In this document: one piece after another, positions 62,377-64,000 of the stretch | Position numbering within the stretch: the first letter of the stretch is position 1 | Layout of the letters: each line of letters begins with the position of its first letter | Assembly (NCBI GenBank): GCA_947466075.1 | Contig: CANIBP010000009.1 | Location: forward strand, 1 to 64,000 | DNA: 64,000 nt | Direction: 5' to 3' | From: Verrucomicrobiaceae bacterium | GTDB taxonomy: Bacteria; Verrucomicrobiota; Verrucomicrobiia; Verrucomicrobiales; Verrucomicrobiaceae | Position numbers and translations under genes: made by a program | The notes under the pieces: model-generated | Seen by the model: only the letters and a program-made list of their open reading frames with translations | Told to the model about the DNA's origin: nothing | The model's database searches: none

Positions 62377-62399
62377 TCAGATTCCATTGGCGGCGAATC

Positions 62400-64000
62400 C
62401 TATTCTTTCGCCACACCGTTGTTCCAAGCGGCAAACATCTCTTCCACCGTCGGAATCTCCAGCGGACGCACGATGCGGAAGCCCAGCCATGTCGCATCGG
62501 TCAGGTACCAGATGCTCTTCGGAAGCTGAGGGTCCTGTTGTTTCCACAAAGCATCGGATGCTTTGCGCGCTGAACTGCGGCAGAGTTCGGGATCATCATC
62601 ATAGGTGCCACCACGGGCCACGTGTGGATAGGCCGTCTTCGAAGGGACCCACGAATTGCCGAGGATGGCTGCCGCTGGCGTCGTGGGCGTGTATTGATCC
62701 AGGCACCACTCGCAGACGTTGCCGTAGATGTCGTACAGGCCCCAAGGGTTCGGCTTCTTCGCTCCCACCTTCGAGTACTGGAAGTTTGGAGCGTTGTCGA
62801 AGTACCACGCATACTCTTTGAGTTGTGCGGCATCGTCGCCAAAGAAATACGCCGTCTTCGTGCCGGCACGAGCCGCGTATTCCCATTCCGCTTCCGTTGG
62901 CAGGCGATAAAAGTGTCCCGTTTGGGCACTGAGCCACTGGCAGTACTTGTTCGCCGCATGCTGCGTCATGCAGATGGCGGGCATATGATCACGGCCCATG
63001 CCGAAATCCATCGGCTGATACGGTGGGGTCGGCTGGGAGATCAGATCTTCGGGCTTGTCCGTTGGCTTCCATACTTGTCGGGAGCCATCTTTATTGCGGC
63101 CCATGTTCGTGAGTTGGAAGGGCTCATACTCATCCCACGTCACTTCATACTTGCCCATCCAGAACGGCTTGATCGCTTTCTTCACCTGCGGGCCTTCGTC
63201 ATCGCCGCGATTCGCCTCACTCTCAGGGCTGCCCATCAGGAAATCGCCGCCCTTGATGGCCACCATGCTGAAAGGGATGCCCGTCTTCGGAATCTTCGAA
63301 TCATACGGCTTCATCTCCGCTTCCTTTTTCTCCTTCGAGGTCTGCACGATGAACGCGTGAATCTTCTTCACCAGTTCCAGTGTGTCGGGGTTGTTCGTGC
63401 CGGGGGCTTTCTTTTCCTTCGCGGTCAGTTTCAGGTCATCCGGCCACGGTGCGCCTTGCTGAATCCATAGCTTGAGGAAATTGATGTCCTCCTTGCTCAA
63501 CGGCCCGCCGCTCTTCTTTGGCGGCATCAAATCGTCATCATCTGCCGCCAGCGTCGTCACATGATAAATCGCGCTCTTTAAATCAAAGGCCACGATGTTC
63601 GGGGCGTTCTCACCGGTGCTGAAGGCTTCCTTCTTCGTTGTGAGGATCCAGTCGCCCTTCGCCTTGTCCGGATTGTGGCAGGACACGCAGTTCTGTTCCA
63701 GGATCGGTTGGATGTGCTTCTCGAACTTGATGCGCGGCGTCTGCTCCAGCACCACGCCCGCAGGCCAGTTCGCCCCTTGCTCGATCCAGGCCTTGATCAC
63801 CTCGATCTGGCTCTTTTCCAGCAGGCCTTCCTTCTTCGGCGGCATCGCCGTATCTTCCTCGGGAGCCAGCAGCAGCGTCGTGTAGATGGAGCTCTTCTTC
63901 AGATCGCCGGGAGTCAGGCCAGGGCCATTTTCATTGCCCTTCTTCATGTCCTCCAGCGTGTGCATGCGGAAGTCACCCTTGTCCTCCTTTTCACCATGGC
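62400..64000 (-). CDS. Cytochrome-c (PSCyt1-like) domains fused to formylglycine-generating-enzyme-like domain (5' truncated)
   Basis: 533 residues visible; the frame continues past the right edge. Order: end of one planctomycete-type cytochrome domain ([48 protein letters not shown]), a second complete one ([19 protein letters not shown] with the haem motif [35 protein letters not shown]), a linker, then a SUMF1/FGE-like domain (~225-520: [107 protein letters not shown]). FGE family proteins here often bind ligands and lack the oxidase Cys pair. Periplasmic electron-transfer scaffold is likely. Confidence 0.92.
   Translation of the reverse strand, partial: HGEKEDKGDFRMHTLEDMKKGNENGPGLTPGDLKKSSIYTTLLLAPEEDTAMPPKKEGLLEKSQIEVIKAWIEQGANWPAGVVLEQTPRIKFEKHIQPILEQNCVSCHNPDKAKGDWILTTKKEAFSTGENAPNIVAFDLKSAIYHVTTLAADDDDLMPPKKSGGPLSKEDINFLKLWIQQGAPWPDDLKLTAKEKKAPGTNNPDTLELVKKIHAFIVQTSKEKKEAEMKPYDSKIPKTGIPFSMVAIKGGDFLMGSPESEANRGDDEGPQVKKAIKPFWMGKYEVTWDEYEPFQLTNMGRNKDGSRQVWKPTDKPEDLISQPTPPYQPMDFGMGRDHMPAICMTQHAANKYCQWLSAQTGHFYRLPTEAEWEYAARAGTKTAYFFGDDAAQLKEYAWYFDNAPNFQYSKVGAKKPNPWGLYDIYGNVCEWCLDQYTPTTPAAAILGNSWVPSKTAYPHVARGGTYDDDPELCRSSARKASDALWKQQDPQLPKSIWYLTDATWLGFRIVRPLEIPTVEEMFAAWNNGVAKE

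Overview
The window looks like a chromosomal segment of a Verrucomicrobiota bacterium, probably close to Prosthecobacter or Verrucomicrobium. This is inferred from gene content: a DUF1501 protein, a planctomycete-type cytochrome domain fused to a formylglycine-generating-enzyme-like domain, a very long PVC-type membrane-bound dehydrogenase-like protein, a PEP-CTERM protein and a GldA/F/G-type ABC cluster. G+C is high except for an AT-rich patch near 60,540-60,700. No rRNA, CRISPR array, transposase or integrase is visible. Two tRNA genes are present: Ser-GCT at 3497-3587 and Gly-GCC at 30027-30101.

Layout. 1-1425 is debris: the end of an unknown gene, the C-terminal piece of an MmeI-like modification enzyme beside a paired-hairpin (REP-like) element, and two tandem remnants of a VOC gene. 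1426-4420 holds sucC, trmD, tRNA-Ser and an SRAP (YedK-like) gene. 5156-10264 is a four-gene GldA/GldF/GldG/DUF4340 operon. It is followed by amtB and moaC-moaA. 13289-19990 is a phosphate-response block: phoB-phoR diverge from a GT4 glycosyltransferase, a PlcP/LpxH-like phosphoesterase, phoU, a parvulin and a dehydrogenase. 20267-22204 has an Ala-rich coiled-coil protein, then a 42-bp hairpin array and a second REP-like pair. 22205-25158 has an SseB-like protein and a small cluster of a HEPN-like protein, a NERD nuclease-like membrane protein and a zinc-ribbon protein.

25274-36014 mixes housekeeping genes (folA, prmA, a class IV aminotransferase) with a caspase-fold protein that seems to lack its catalytic Cys, a VWA membrane protein, a VapBC-like pair and an HNH protein. 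36039-46621 contains the 1318-residue hydrolase/dehydrogenase/HEAT/cupredoxin fusion, a DMFase-like protein, an ECF sigma factor and a TolC-HlyD-ABC ATPase operon with no permease. 46661-51087 holds a PEP-CTERM protein and a DUF4062-NB-ARC-TPR (NLR-like STAND) gene with a one-base frameshift inside the Walker A codons. A hairpin cluster and a 21-bp/63-bp higher-order minisatellite follow it. The rest is mostly ordinary: an MsbA-like exporter, pgi, a ThiF-like E1 enzyme, ispE, pgeF, a MarR regulator, an MFS transporter and the partial cytochrome/SUMF1 gene.

The main leads are: (1) the NLR-like STAND gene with the P-loop frameshift and near-identical TPR repeats, a candidate anti-phage sensor; (2) the Pho-linked glycosyltransferase-PlcP pair, a candidate phospholipid-to-glycolipid remodelling system; (3) two unrelated minisatellites whose periods are all multiples of 21 bp, one of which encodes a hairpin in most units; (4) the HEPN-like/NERD/zinc-ribbon cluster.
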